Assembly: GCA_964529265.1 (NCBI GenBank)
Contig: CAZGVW010000190.1
Coordinates: forward strand, 46,153 to 110,152
Length of the DNA stretch: 64,000 nucleotides
Source of the DNA: CAZGVW01 sp964529265
GTDB taxonomy: Bacteria > Planctomycetota > Phycisphaerae > Phycisphaerales > UBA1924
Direction of reading: 5' to 3'
A model generated the notes under the pieces. That model had not been told where the DNA came from and searched no databases. It was given only the letters and a program-made list of their open reading frames with translations. The position numbers and the translations under genes are program-made. Below, piece by piece: positions 54,100-61,592 of the stretch (the stretch's first letter is position 1; every line of letters starts with the position of its first letter).

Positions 54100-54332
54100 G
54101 GCTGTACCCTGCACGTCGCAGGGCCTCGCGCGCCGTTCGACCGGCGCCTCCTTCGACGACACGTCGAAGAGCCGCACCACATCGGGTGGCGGCATGAGGG
54201 TCGGCGGACGGACACCAAAATCTATCGGCTCGAACCCGGGTCAGTTGTTCATGACACGCCCACCGCCCCAAAGTGGTGGTTATTCGCCCCGGGTGTTCGC
54301 CCTCCCGGAGCCCTTTCCAACGTGTCCCGAGT
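54100..54332. other. Intergenic region between lpxI and the small ORF
   Basis: These 233 bases follow the lpxI stop on the minus strand. They include a less GC-rich stretch (54210-54285) and the inverted repeat CCACC/GGTGG around 54260-54279. A T-loop-like GGTTCGAGCC occurs on the minus strand (54226-54235), but no tRNA cloverleaf can be built. The region may hold the promoter or leader of the small transcript ending at 53883. Confidence 0.45.
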
Positions 54333-55211
54333 TCAAACCTCCGGAACCCCGACCACCGCCACCCCCAGTTTGTCCGCCAGGGCCAGCGTCCGCGGCTTGT
54401 CCACCATGATCACGTCCCCCGCCGCCAGCGCCAGGCACCGGGCCCCCGCCCTGTGCAGGTTGACGATCGTCGCCTCGCCAACCGTCGGAACATCCGCGCG
54501 ACGGTCGTGCCCCAGCCGCGCCGCCTTGAGCAGCGTCCACCCCGCCGCGCGGCACAAGTGCCCGGCCCGCTCGATCATGCGGTCCGTCCCCTCGACCGCC
54601 TCCACCGCGATCACGTCCCGCTCGCGCACCGCCATCGCCTGCCCGATGTCCAGCCGAAGCGCCTCGATGAGCAACGGCCACGCGAACTCGATGTCCGCCC
54701 GCTGCCCGGCGCTCGGCTGCCGCCGCGTCATCACCCCCGGCGTCGCCATGTGCCCCGGAATGTGCGCCGTTGAATCGATGAGGTTCACTCCGAATCGCGC
54801 CAGTTCATCCGCCGCCGCCGCCAGCAGCGCGGATGAGCGGCGGTCGTGCCTCAGCCTCCTGTGCCAGATGACGATCGCCCGCCAGTCCGGCAGCCACCTC
54901 AGGAACCGCCAAGGATCGTGCATGAGCACGGCCTTGTCCACGCGCCCCACCATCACCGCGTGCCGCACGCCCATCCGCCGCAGCGTCCTCCCCCACGCCC
55001 CGATGCGCAGCACCCCCACCTCGCGGAACTGATCGCACACGCCCCGGATCTCCGGATCGAACTGCCCGGAAAGCCCCACGCATCGCACCGGGTGCCCCAT
55101 CTCCGCCATGCCCCGCGCGATCAGCAGCGGCAGTCGTCCACCGCCCGCAATCAGCCCCATCGGTGAGGGCGGCGGGGGCGGATCGGGCAGAATGATGATC
55201 GGGTGTGGCAT
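54333..55211 (-). CDS. lpxI: UDP-2,3-diacylglucosamine pyrophosphatase LpxI-like
   Basis: A 292-residue protein of the LpxI (DUF1009) family, which converts UDP-2,3-diacylglucosamine to lipid X in lipid A synthesis. Family blocks include GLIAGGGRLPLLIARGMAEM, MVGRVDKAVLMHDP, and the C-terminal EGTDRMIERAG with KAARLGHDRRADVPTVGEAT and VDKPRTLALADKLGVAVVGV. The Asp-Arg-Arg-Ala-Asp-x-P-T-x-G run is characteristic. The ATG at 55211 lies 28 bases after the LOG-family gene, so the two form an operon. It implies lipid A synthesis, in line with an outer membrane. Confidence 0.9.
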   Translation of the reverse strand: MPHPIIILPDPPPPPSPMGLIAGGGRLPLLIARGMAEMGHPVRCVGLSGQFDPEIRGVCDQFREVGVLRIGAWGRTLRRMGVRHAVMVGRVDKAVLMHDPWRFLRWLPDWRAIVIWHRRLRHDRRSSALLAAAADELARFGVNLIDSTAHIPGHMATPGVMTRRQPSAGQRADIEFAWPLLIEALRLDIGQAMAVRERDVIAVEAVEGTDRMIERAGHLCRAAGWTLLKAARLGHDRRADVPTVGEATIVNLHRAGARCLALAAGDVIMVDKPRTLALADKLGVAVVGVPEV

Positions 55212-55239
55212 GTGGAAGGCGCGCCCCGGGGGCGCTTGA

Positions 55240-55911
55240 TCATCGCTTCGTGTTTTCGAAGGGGCGCTGCGCCCTATGCGGCAGCATGTCGTGCCGGAGG
55301 AACGCCGGAGCGCTCGGCCCTGAGTTCGAAATCTCATCCAGCCGCGCAATCGCCGCCGCAGCCGCCGGACACACATCGAACAGCCCGCGCACACCCTCGT
55401 GCGCAAACCGCTCCTCGATCATGTGCTCGATCATCACGAGCAGCGGGTCGTAGTACCCCCGCTCTTCCGGATGCGCCGGATCCGGCGCGTTCACCACCAC
55501 AATCGGCTTGTTGTGCTCCCCGAGCAGACGACCCACCAGGATCTCGAAGAACTCCTCCATCGTGCCGAGGCCCCCCGGCAGCACCACCATCGCGTCCGCC
55601 CGCGCCTCGATCGCAGCCTTGCGCTCGCGCATCGTCCGCACAACCAGGTTCTCATCGTTCGCCGCGTCCAGCAATTCCGCGTCGCGGAGCCGCTCCGTGA
55701 TCACGCCCGTCACGTGCCCTCCGGCCTCCCTGCACGCTCGAGCCAGCGCGCCCATCAGCCCCACCGACCCGCCCCCATAGACCAGCCGCCGCCCGGATTG
55801 CGCCAGCAACGCGCCGAACTCCGCCGCCGTCCGCACATACGACGGGTGCAGCGCCTCGCTCGCGGCGCAGTACACGGCGACCGAGCCGATCGCATGCCCT
55901 CCCATTGACAT
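55240..55911 (-). CDS. LOG family protein (nucleotide 5'-monophosphate N-glycosidase type)
   Basis: A 223-residue Rossmann-fold protein. GGGSVGLMGALARA (about 46-60) and PGGLGTMEEFFE (about 112-123) are the two signatures of the LOG/YgdH-type family, the second being the active-site P-G-G-x-G-T-x-x-E. Members split cytokinin riboside monophosphates or other nucleoside monophosphates; many are misnamed lysine decarboxylases. The ATG at 55911 is followed in frame by an ATG at 55905. It is divergent from ilvA and upstream of lpxI. Confidence 0.9.
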   Translation of the reverse strand: MSMGGHAIGSVAVYCAASEALHPSYVRTAAEFGALLAQSGRRLVYGGGSVGLMGALARACREAGGHVTGVITERLRDAELLDAANDENLVVRTMRERKAAIEARADAMVVLPGGLGTMEEFFEILVGRLLGEHNKPIVVVNAPDPAHPEERGYYDPLLVMIEHMIEERFAHEGVRGLFDVCPAAAAAIARLDEISNSGPSAPAFLRHDMLPHRAQRPFENTKR

Positions 55912-55994
55912 GCCCGCAGTGTACCCCGCCCGCGCCCGCCGCCGCCCCACCCGCCCCCCACTCACTCCACCCGCCCCGATACAGTGACGCCCCG

Positions 55995-57272
55995 ATGCGT
56001 GTCACCTTCGAAGAAATCGCAGCCGCGCGCGAGCGCATCCGAGGTGGAGTCTCCGTCACCCCCTGCCTCCGCTCGGAGCCTCTCTCCGAACTCACCGGCT
56101 CCGAGATCTTCGTCAAGATGGAGAACCTCCAGCGCACCGGCTCCTTCAAGGAGCGCGGCGCGCGCAACGCCCTTCTTCAACTCAGCGAGTCCCAGCGCCG
56201 CGCCGGCGTCGTCGCCGCATCCGCCGGCAACCACGCCCTCGGCCTCGCCTGGCACGGCGCCCTTCTCAAGATTCCCGTGACCGTCGTCATGCCCGCCACC
56301 GCGCCCATCATCAAGCGCGCCATGTGCCGGCAACTCGGCGCCACCGTCGAAACCTGCGGCGATACGTTCAACGACGCCTTCCGCCGCGCCCAGGAACTCG
56401 TCAAGCATCGCAGCCTCGTCTACGTCCACGGCTATGACGACCCCGCCGTCATCGCCGGGCAGGGCACGATGGGCCTCGAAATCGTCGAGCAGGTCGCCGA
56501 AGCCGCGGGCCGACCGCCCGACGCCATCATCGTCCCCGTTGGCGGCGGCGGACTCATCGCCGGCGTCGCCACCGCCGTCAAGCGCCTCTCGCCGTCCACG
56601 CTCATCTACGGCGTCGAGCCGCAGCGCGCCGCCACCTTCCACGCCGCGCGCGACGCAGGTCACCCCGTGCACGTGAGCGTCGGCAAGACCATCGCCGATG
56701 GCCTCGCCACGCCCGATGTCGGAAAGAACGCCTTCGAAACCGCCAACGACCTCATCGATGGCCTTGTCCTCGTTGACGAAAGCAGCCTCTCCCTCGCCGT
56801 CCTCCGCCTCATCGAGCACGAAAAGTCCGTCGTCGAGGGCGCCGGCGCCGCGGGCCTCGCCGCCATGCTCGCCCACGTCTCGCCCGAACCCCTTCTCGGC
56901 GGCTCGCTCCCCGATCTCCGCGGCAAAATCGTCGCCCTGCCCCTCTGCGGCGGAAACATCGATCCCGCCATGATCGGCCGCGTCATCGAGCGCGGCCTCG
57001 CCGCCGATGGCCGCCTCACCCGTTTCGTCACCACCATCAGCGATCGCCCCGGCGGCCTCGCGCGCCTCGCCGGCGCCATCGCCTCCATCGGCGCGTCAGT
57101 GAAGGACATCCTCCACGACCGCGCCTTCGCCACATCCGACCTCTCCTCAGTCGATGTCCACTGCGTCGTCGAAACCTCCGGCCCCGAGCACGTGAAGGAA
57201 CTCTTCACCGCGCTCGAAAGAGAAGGCTTCGAAATCCGCCTCGAACACGGCCGCAAAGCCCTGCGCAACTGA
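55995..57272 (+). CDS. ilvA: Threonine ammonia-lyase with ACT domain
   Basis: A 425-residue PLP enzyme deaminating threonine to 2-oxobutanoate. The PLP Lys is residue 52 in TGSFKERGARNAL. The phosphate loop is PVGGGGLIAG at 181-190. The C-terminal ACT-like domain (about 345-422: TRFVTTISDRPGGLARLAGA) gives allosteric control. This layout (catalytic domain plus one ACT domain) is the shorter type seen in many Gram-positive and planctomycete genomes. A link to isoleucine synthesis is inferred; no other ilv gene is in the window. Divergent from the LOG-family gene, 83 bases apart. Confidence 0.94.
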   Translation: MRVTFEEIAAARERIRGGVSVTPCLRSEPLSELTGSEIFVKMENLQRTGSFKERGARNALLQLSESQRRAGVVAASAGNHALGLAWHGALLKIPVTVVMPATAPIIKRAMCRQLGATVETCGDTFNDAFRRAQELVKHRSLVYVHGYDDPAVIAGQGTMGLEIVEQVAEAAGRPPDAIIVPVGGGGLIAGVATAVKRLSPSTLIYGVEPQRAATFHAARDAGHPVHVSVGKTIADGLATPDVGKNAFETANDLIDGLVLVDESSLSLAVLRLIEHEKSVVEGAGAAGLAAMLAHVSPEPLLGGSLPDLRGKIVALPLCGGNIDPAMIGRVIERGLAADGRLTRFVTTISDRPGGLARLAGAIASIGASVKDILHDRAFATSDLSSVDVHCVVETSGPEHVKELFTALEREGFEIRLEHGRKALRN

Positions 57273-57340
57273 CTCGCGCAGCGCTTCCTCGCCTGCCGCT
57301 CACAATGCGCGCCGTCGATACCCCGGGACGCCCTCCTACC

Positions 57341-57365
57341 ACTCTCCCCGGCTTTGCGGGGAGAG
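57341..57365. terminator. Hairpin after ilvA
   Basis: A stem of CTCTCCCCG (57342-57350) and CGGGGAGAG (57357-57365) with loop GCTTTG lies 69 bases past the ilvA stop, between convergent ilvA and priA. It is followed by GGAGGGGTGAGGGGC rather than a T-tract. This element type, with its purine-rich follow-on, resembles dispersed intergenic repeats seen in many GC-rich genomes. Confidence 0.5.
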
Positions 57366-57476
57366 GGAGGGGTGAGGGGCTCCTCTTCTACCGCTTCTCC
57401 GCGCCTCCTCATCACCCACGCACTACTCCGCACCTCTCCCGACTGATGCCTGGCGCCCGGCCCCTGCTGCCTTCCC

Positions 57477-59777
57477 CTACAACAACATCACCGGATCCAC
57501 ATCCACCGCCGTGTGCGCATCGCTCTTGAGCAAACCCGCGCTCCGCGCCGCCGCGATCGCCTTCTGTATCGCCGCGGGCGTCTCCGCCGTCATCTCCACC
57601 GCGATCCTGTGCTGCCCGTGCAGCCGGCTCAGCGGGCACGGCATCGGCCCGCGCACCTGCGCCGTCTCGCGCGCTGCATCGCGCAGCGCCTCTCCCACCT
57701 CGCGCGCCGCCGCCAGCGCCTTCGCATAGTCCTTGTCCCGCACCACCACCCGCGCCATCCGCGTCGCCGGCGGCAAGCCCGCCTCCGCGCGCCATGTCAT
57801 CTCCTCCGCCGCAAACGCCGCGTAATCGTGATTCGCCGCGTGCCGGATCGCCGGCGTCTCCGGATTGAATGACTGCACCACCACGCGCCCCGGCCCGTCC
57901 GCCGCGCGCCCCGCCCGCCCCGCCACCTGGCTCACGAGCTGAAAAGTCCGCTCCGCCGCGCGGAAATCCGGCAGATTGAGCGACGTATCCGCGCTGATCA
58001 CACCCACCAGCCGCACCCGCGGGAAATCCAGCCCCTTCGCGATCATCTGTGTCCCCAGCAGCACGCGCACCTCGCCCCGCCCAAACCGCTCCAGCACATC
58101 GTGCCACTGCCGGCCCGATGTGATCGTGTCGCTGTCCAGTCGCAGCATCGCCCCGCCATGCTCCAGTTCCGGAAACCGCAGCGCCAGTTCCTCCTCCACG
58201 CGCTGCGTCCCCATCCCGAACGTCGTGATGTTTTTCCCGCACACCGGGCACCGCGCCGGCAGACGCTGCTCCTCCAGGCAGTGATGGCACCGCACAAAGC
58301 CCCCCAGGGGCAGCCGCCGGTCCTTGTGATACACCATCGTCGCATCACAATGGTCGCACACCATCGTCCACCCGCACCCGTGATCCGGGCACGAGATGTA
58401 GTTCGCGTATCCCCGCCGATTCAGCAGCAGAATCGCCTGCCCGCCCTCCCCCAGCGTCCGCCGCAGCGCCCCCTCCAGCCGCGGGCCGATGAGCGATACC
58501 CGCCGCTCACTCTGCGCCCGCGCCCTCAGTTCCTGCGCCAGATCCACAACCTCCACCCGCGGCAGCGCAGCGCCCGCCGCCCGAATCGACAACTCATGCA
58601 GCGAATACCGCCCCTGCGCCGCATTCCGCCACGATTCCAGGGACGGCATCGCCGATCCCAGCACCACCGGGCACCCTTCGATCTGCCCGCGCTTCACCGC
58701 CACATCCCGCGCATTGTGCCGCGGCGCCTGATCCTGCTTGTACGCGCTGTCGTGCTCCTCATCCACCACGATCAGCCCCAGCGGCACGCGCGCCCTGTCA
58801 AACGGCGCAAACACCGCCGAACGCGCCCCCACCACGATCCGCGCCTCCCCCGCCGCGAGCATCGTCCACTGCTGATTCCGCTGCGCCGGCGTCAGCCCGC
58901 TGTGCAGCACCGCAACGCCCGCACGCTCGAAGCGCCCCAGAAACCGCCCCACCGTCTGCGGCGTCAGGCTGATCTCCGGCACCAGCACGATCGCCCCTCG
59001 CCCCTGCGCCACCACGCGCTCCAGCACGCGCAGATACACCTCCGTCTTGCCCGATCCCGTCACGCCGCGCAGCAGATGCACCGCAAACCCGCCCAGCGTC
59101 GCGCCGATCCCCTCCACCGCGCGCTTCTGCTCATCCGTCAGCGCCAGATCCTGAGGCGGCGCAACCGCGTGCTCCTGCCACAGCGCATGCACTCGCTGCG
59201 ACCGCACCAGCCGCAGCAGTCCCAGCCGCACCAGCCGGTTGATCGGCCCCTGCGTCTCCGCCCCGATCCGCTCCATCAGCGCCCGCGGCGCCAGTGGAAA
59301 AACGTCCTCCGGCAGCGATTCGATCGCCTCCCACGCCGCCCGCGCCTTCGGCGGCAACTTCTCCGCGGGCTGCATGCCCGTGCGCTCGATCTCAATCACC
59401 TCCCGCCGACCGATCCCCCGCTTCACCGGCGCCGGCAGCATCGACGACACCGCCACGCCCAGCGGCGCGCAGTAGTACCGCGAAATCCACCGCGCCAGGT
59501 CAACCAGCGATGGTGGAATCACCAGCCCCGTCCGCTTCGCGATCGGCTTGATCCGCTCCGCCGCCAGGTCCGGCCGCACGTTGATCTCGACCACGCACCC
59601 CGGCGCCAAACGGTTCCCCGATCCCAACGGCGCCAGCACCCGCTCCCCGACGCGCAGGTCCGCCATCGACGCCGGAACCGCGTACGTCAGCCCCTCCGGC
59701 AGATCCACCGAGCGCTCGATCGCCACGTGCGCGAAGAACGCCGGCGCCGACTGATCATCAAAGAGCCCTCGGGACAC
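57477..59777 (-). CDS. priA: Primosomal protein N' (replication restart helicase PriA)
   Basis: A 766-residue 3'-5' helicase that reloads the replisome at stalled forks. The N-terminal DNA-binding domain (about 10-110) precedes the helicase with Walker A GVTGSGKTEVYLRVLE and the DEEH box in VVDEEHDSAYKQD. PriA's zinc-binding insert has Cys pairs in CPDHGCGWTMVCDHCDA and CHHCLEEQRLPARCPVCG. Motifs GTQMIAKGLDFPRV and QVAGRAGRA are the C-terminal helicase motifs V and VI. The start is taken as GTG 59777; the ribosome site is weak and the next Met lies well inside the domain. Confidence 0.95.
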   Translation of the reverse strand: MSRGLFDDQSAPAFFAHVAIERSVDLPEGLTYAVPASMADLRVGERVLAPLGSGNRLAPGCVVEINVRPDLAAERIKPIAKRTGLVIPPSLVDLARWISRYYCAPLGVAVSSMLPAPVKRGIGRREVIEIERTGMQPAEKLPPKARAAWEAIESLPEDVFPLAPRALMERIGAETQGPINRLVRLGLLRLVRSQRVHALWQEHAVAPPQDLALTDEQKRAVEGIGATLGGFAVHLLRGVTGSGKTEVYLRVLERVVAQGRGAIVLVPEISLTPQTVGRFLGRFERAGVAVLHSGLTPAQRNQQWTMLAAGEARIVVGARSAVFAPFDRARVPLGLIVVDEEHDSAYKQDQAPRHNARDVAVKRGQIEGCPVVLGSAMPSLESWRNAAQGRYSLHELSIRAAGAALPRVEVVDLAQELRARAQSERRVSLIGPRLEGALRRTLGEGGQAILLLNRRGYANYISCPDHGCGWTMVCDHCDATMVYHKDRRLPLGGFVRCHHCLEEQRLPARCPVCGKNITTFGMGTQRVEEELALRFPELEHGGAMLRLDSDTITSGRQWHDVLERFGRGEVRVLLGTQMIAKGLDFPRVRLVGVISADTSLNLPDFRAAERTFQLVSQVAGRAGRAADGPGRVVVQSFNPETPAIRHAANHDYAAFAAEEMTWRAEAGLPPATRMARVVVRDKDYAKALAAAREVGEALRDAARETAQVRGPMPCPLSRLHGQHRIAVEMTAETPAAIQKAIAAARSAGLLKSDAHTAVDVDPVMLL

Positions 59778-59820
59778 GCCCGTCAGAATAGCCCGCGCCG
59801 GGCCAACACCCGAACAGCCC

Positions 59821-59860
59821 AAAAAACGACAAGGCCGACGCCCTCCTCCATGCGTCGGCC
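59821..59860 (-). terminator. Terminator-like hairpin upstream of priA
   Basis: A nine-base stem, GGCCGACGC (59833-59841) and GCGTCGGCC (59852-59860), with a ten-base loop is followed on the minus strand by TTGTCGTTTTTT (59832-59821). It lies 44 bases before the priA start and some 140 bases from the carA start. Either a short minus-strand transcript ends here, or it is an attenuator in the priA leader. Confidence 0.7.
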
Positions 59861-59962
59861 CGTCGGCGCCGCGGCTTGCCGCGGCGATGGGGCACAAATC
59901 GGCGCAACCCGCGCCCCAATTCAGCGCCGCACCAACGAATCACCCGAACCGGTGCGATCGCA

Positions 59963-59978
59963 AGGGTCGAACGACCCT
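59963..59978. promoter_or_regulatory. Inverted repeat upstream of carA
   Basis: AGGGTCG-AA-CGACCCT is a perfect 7+7 inverted repeat 25 to 40 bases before the carA ATG, just before a possible -10 (TACACT, 59990-59995). It could be an operator or the base of an mRNA hairpin. Confidence 0.4.
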
Positions 59979-60002
59979 CACGCCTCGCGTACACTCCGAA
60001 CC

Positions 60003-61235
60003 ATGCTCAACTTCGCGGACCTGCCCCCGGGACGCCTCGCCATCGCCGATGGCGCCCTTTTCCGCGGCATGGCCTTCGGCGCCACCGGCCGGGGCCGGGG
60101 CGGCCCCGAACCCGCCGAAATCGTCTTCAACACCGCCATGACCGGGTACCAGGAGGCCCTCACCGATCCCTCCTACTCCGGCCAGGTCCTCGTCATGACC
60201 GCGCCGCTCGTCGGCGTCTACGGCGTCAACGATGAAGACGTCGAATCCACCCGCGTGCAGGTCGCCGGCTTCGTCGTGCGAGAACTCGTGCGCAAACCGT
60301 CAAACCAGCGCGCCACGCGCAGCCTCGAAGAATACCTGCGCGACGAGGGAATCCTCGGCCTCACTGGCGTCGATACCCGCGCCCTCACGCGCCGACTCCG
60401 CGTCGCCGGCGTCATGCAGGGCGTCCTCACCGATCGCGCCGACCTCTCCGACGATGAACTCGTGCGCATGGCCCGCACCGCGCCCGGCATGTCAGGCCAG
60501 AACCTCGTCGAGCACGTCGGCTGCCGCTCGCAGCGGACATGGACCGAAGCCCTCGGCGCCTGGCGCCCCATGCTCCGCGCCGCGCGCCCCGCTGAAGACG
60601 GAAAACGCCTCCGCGTCCTCGCGCTCGATTGCGGCGCCAAACTCAACATCCTGCGCAACCTCGCCGATCGCGGGTGCGATGTCACCGTCGCCCCCCACGA
60701 TGCGCCGGGCGAAGACATCCGCGCCGCCTTCGAGCGCGGCGAGTTCGATGGCCTCTTCATTTCCAACGGCCCCGGCGACCCCGCCGCGGTCGAGGCCACC
60801 ATCCGCTCCCTCCGCGAACTCGTCGCCGGCCCGGCCGAGCGCACGCCCCCCACCTTCGGCATCTGCCTCGGCCACCAGCTGCTCGCCCTCGCCCTTGGCG
60901 CCACCACCTACAAACTCAAGTTCGGTCACCGCGGCGTGAACCAGCCCGTCCAGAACCTCCTCACCGGCCACATCGAGATCACCAGCCAGAACCACGGCTT
61001 CGCGGTGGACGCCTGGTCGCTGGAGCGGGTCGGCGGCGCGCCCACCCACATCAATCTGAATGACGGCACCCTCGCCGGCTTCCGCATGCTCGACCGCCCC
61101 GTCTTCGCCGTCCAGCACCACCCGGAGGCCAGCCCCGGCCCCCACGACGCCGGCTACCTCTTCGATGCCTTCGTCCGCGCCATGCGGGATCGCAAGCCTG
61201 TCACCGCCGAGACGATGGCCCCGGCTCTCGTGTAA
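60003..61235 (+). CDS. carA: Carbamoyl-phosphate synthase small (glutamine amidotransferase) subunit
   Basis: A 410-residue subunit that supplies ammonia from glutamine for carbamoyl phosphate. The N-terminal CPSase_sm domain has FNTAMTGYQEALTDPSYSGQ. The GATase class I domain has the nucleophile Cys288 in FGICLGHQLL, and His373 and Glu375 in VQHHPEASPGPHD complete the triad. Length is near the usual 380-400. carB is not the next gene, since a secretin-like gene follows. A transcript start probably lies near the inverted repeat at 59963. Confidence 0.96.
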   Translation: MLNFADLPPGRLAIADGALFRGMAFGATGRGRGGPEPAEIVFNTAMTGYQEALTDPSYSGQVLVMTAPLVGVYGVNDEDVESTRVQVAGFVVRELVRKPSNQRATRSLEEYLRDEGILGLTGVDTRALTRRLRVAGVMQGVLTDRADLSDDELVRMARTAPGMSGQNLVEHVGCRSQRTWTEALGAWRPMLRAARPAEDGKRLRVLALDCGAKLNILRNLADRGCDVTVAPHDAPGEDIRAAFERGEFDGLFISNGPGDPAAVEATIRSLRELVAGPAERTPPTFGICLGHQLLALALGATTYKLKFGHRGVNQPVQNLLTGHIEITSQNHGFAVDAWSLERVGGAPTHINLNDGTLAGFRMLDRPVFAVQHHPEASPGPHDAGYLFDAFVRAMRDRKPVTAETMAPALV

Positions 61236-61592
61236 CCCCCGTGGGTCACGTCAAAACGGGGCGTTTGACCGGGCGCCACGCCAGGCCCGACTCCGGCCAT
61301 GTTTGCGCATCGCGCTCCCGCTCGGACTCGATCCCGACAAACACCGTTTTTTGGGGAACCGCGAACCGGTTGCGTCGCCAATATACGGGCGTTATGTTCC
61401 GCGCCGCCCTCAGAGGGGGCGCGATCGGTCGGATCGAGGGGATCGGCGCATCGACGCTCTATCTGCGCGCCGGCCGCTCCGCGAGGGATTCCTGCCCTCC
61501 GGAAGGCCGATGGCGCGAGGCAGCCCGCACGGAAAGCGGGGAGTCGCCGTGCCTCGATTCTCGAGTGCCGCACTTCCGCGTGGAGATCAGCA
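61236..61592. other. Intergenic region upstream of the secretin-like gene
   Basis: These 357 bases hold no convincing gene. The first part contains a short imperfect hairpin (GTCAAAACG and CGTTTGAC). A run of six T's occurs at about 61347-61352 without a stem. A candidate promoter lies at 61370-61398. The remaining 190 bases would form a long GC-rich mRNA leader before the ATG at 61593. Confidence 0.55.
61370..61398 (+). promoter_or_regulatory. Candidate sigma-70-type promoter for the secretin-like gene
   Basis: TTGCGT (61370-61375), a 17-base spacer and TATGTT (61393-61398). The spacing is ideal and the stretch is A/T-richer than its flanks. A long leader of about 185 bases would follow. 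Confidence 0.42.

Noticed and set aside
54215..54290. Possible tRNA-like element (GGTTCGAGCC on the minus strand)
   Set aside because: The T-stem would have only three pairs, and no acceptor or anticodon arms can be formed.
58101..60002. Long open plus-strand frame of more than 600 codons joined to carA
   Set aside because: It is antisense to priA, rich in Arg, His and Pro, and shows no domain. The carA start at 60003 begins the conserved sequence. It is a high-GC shadow frame.
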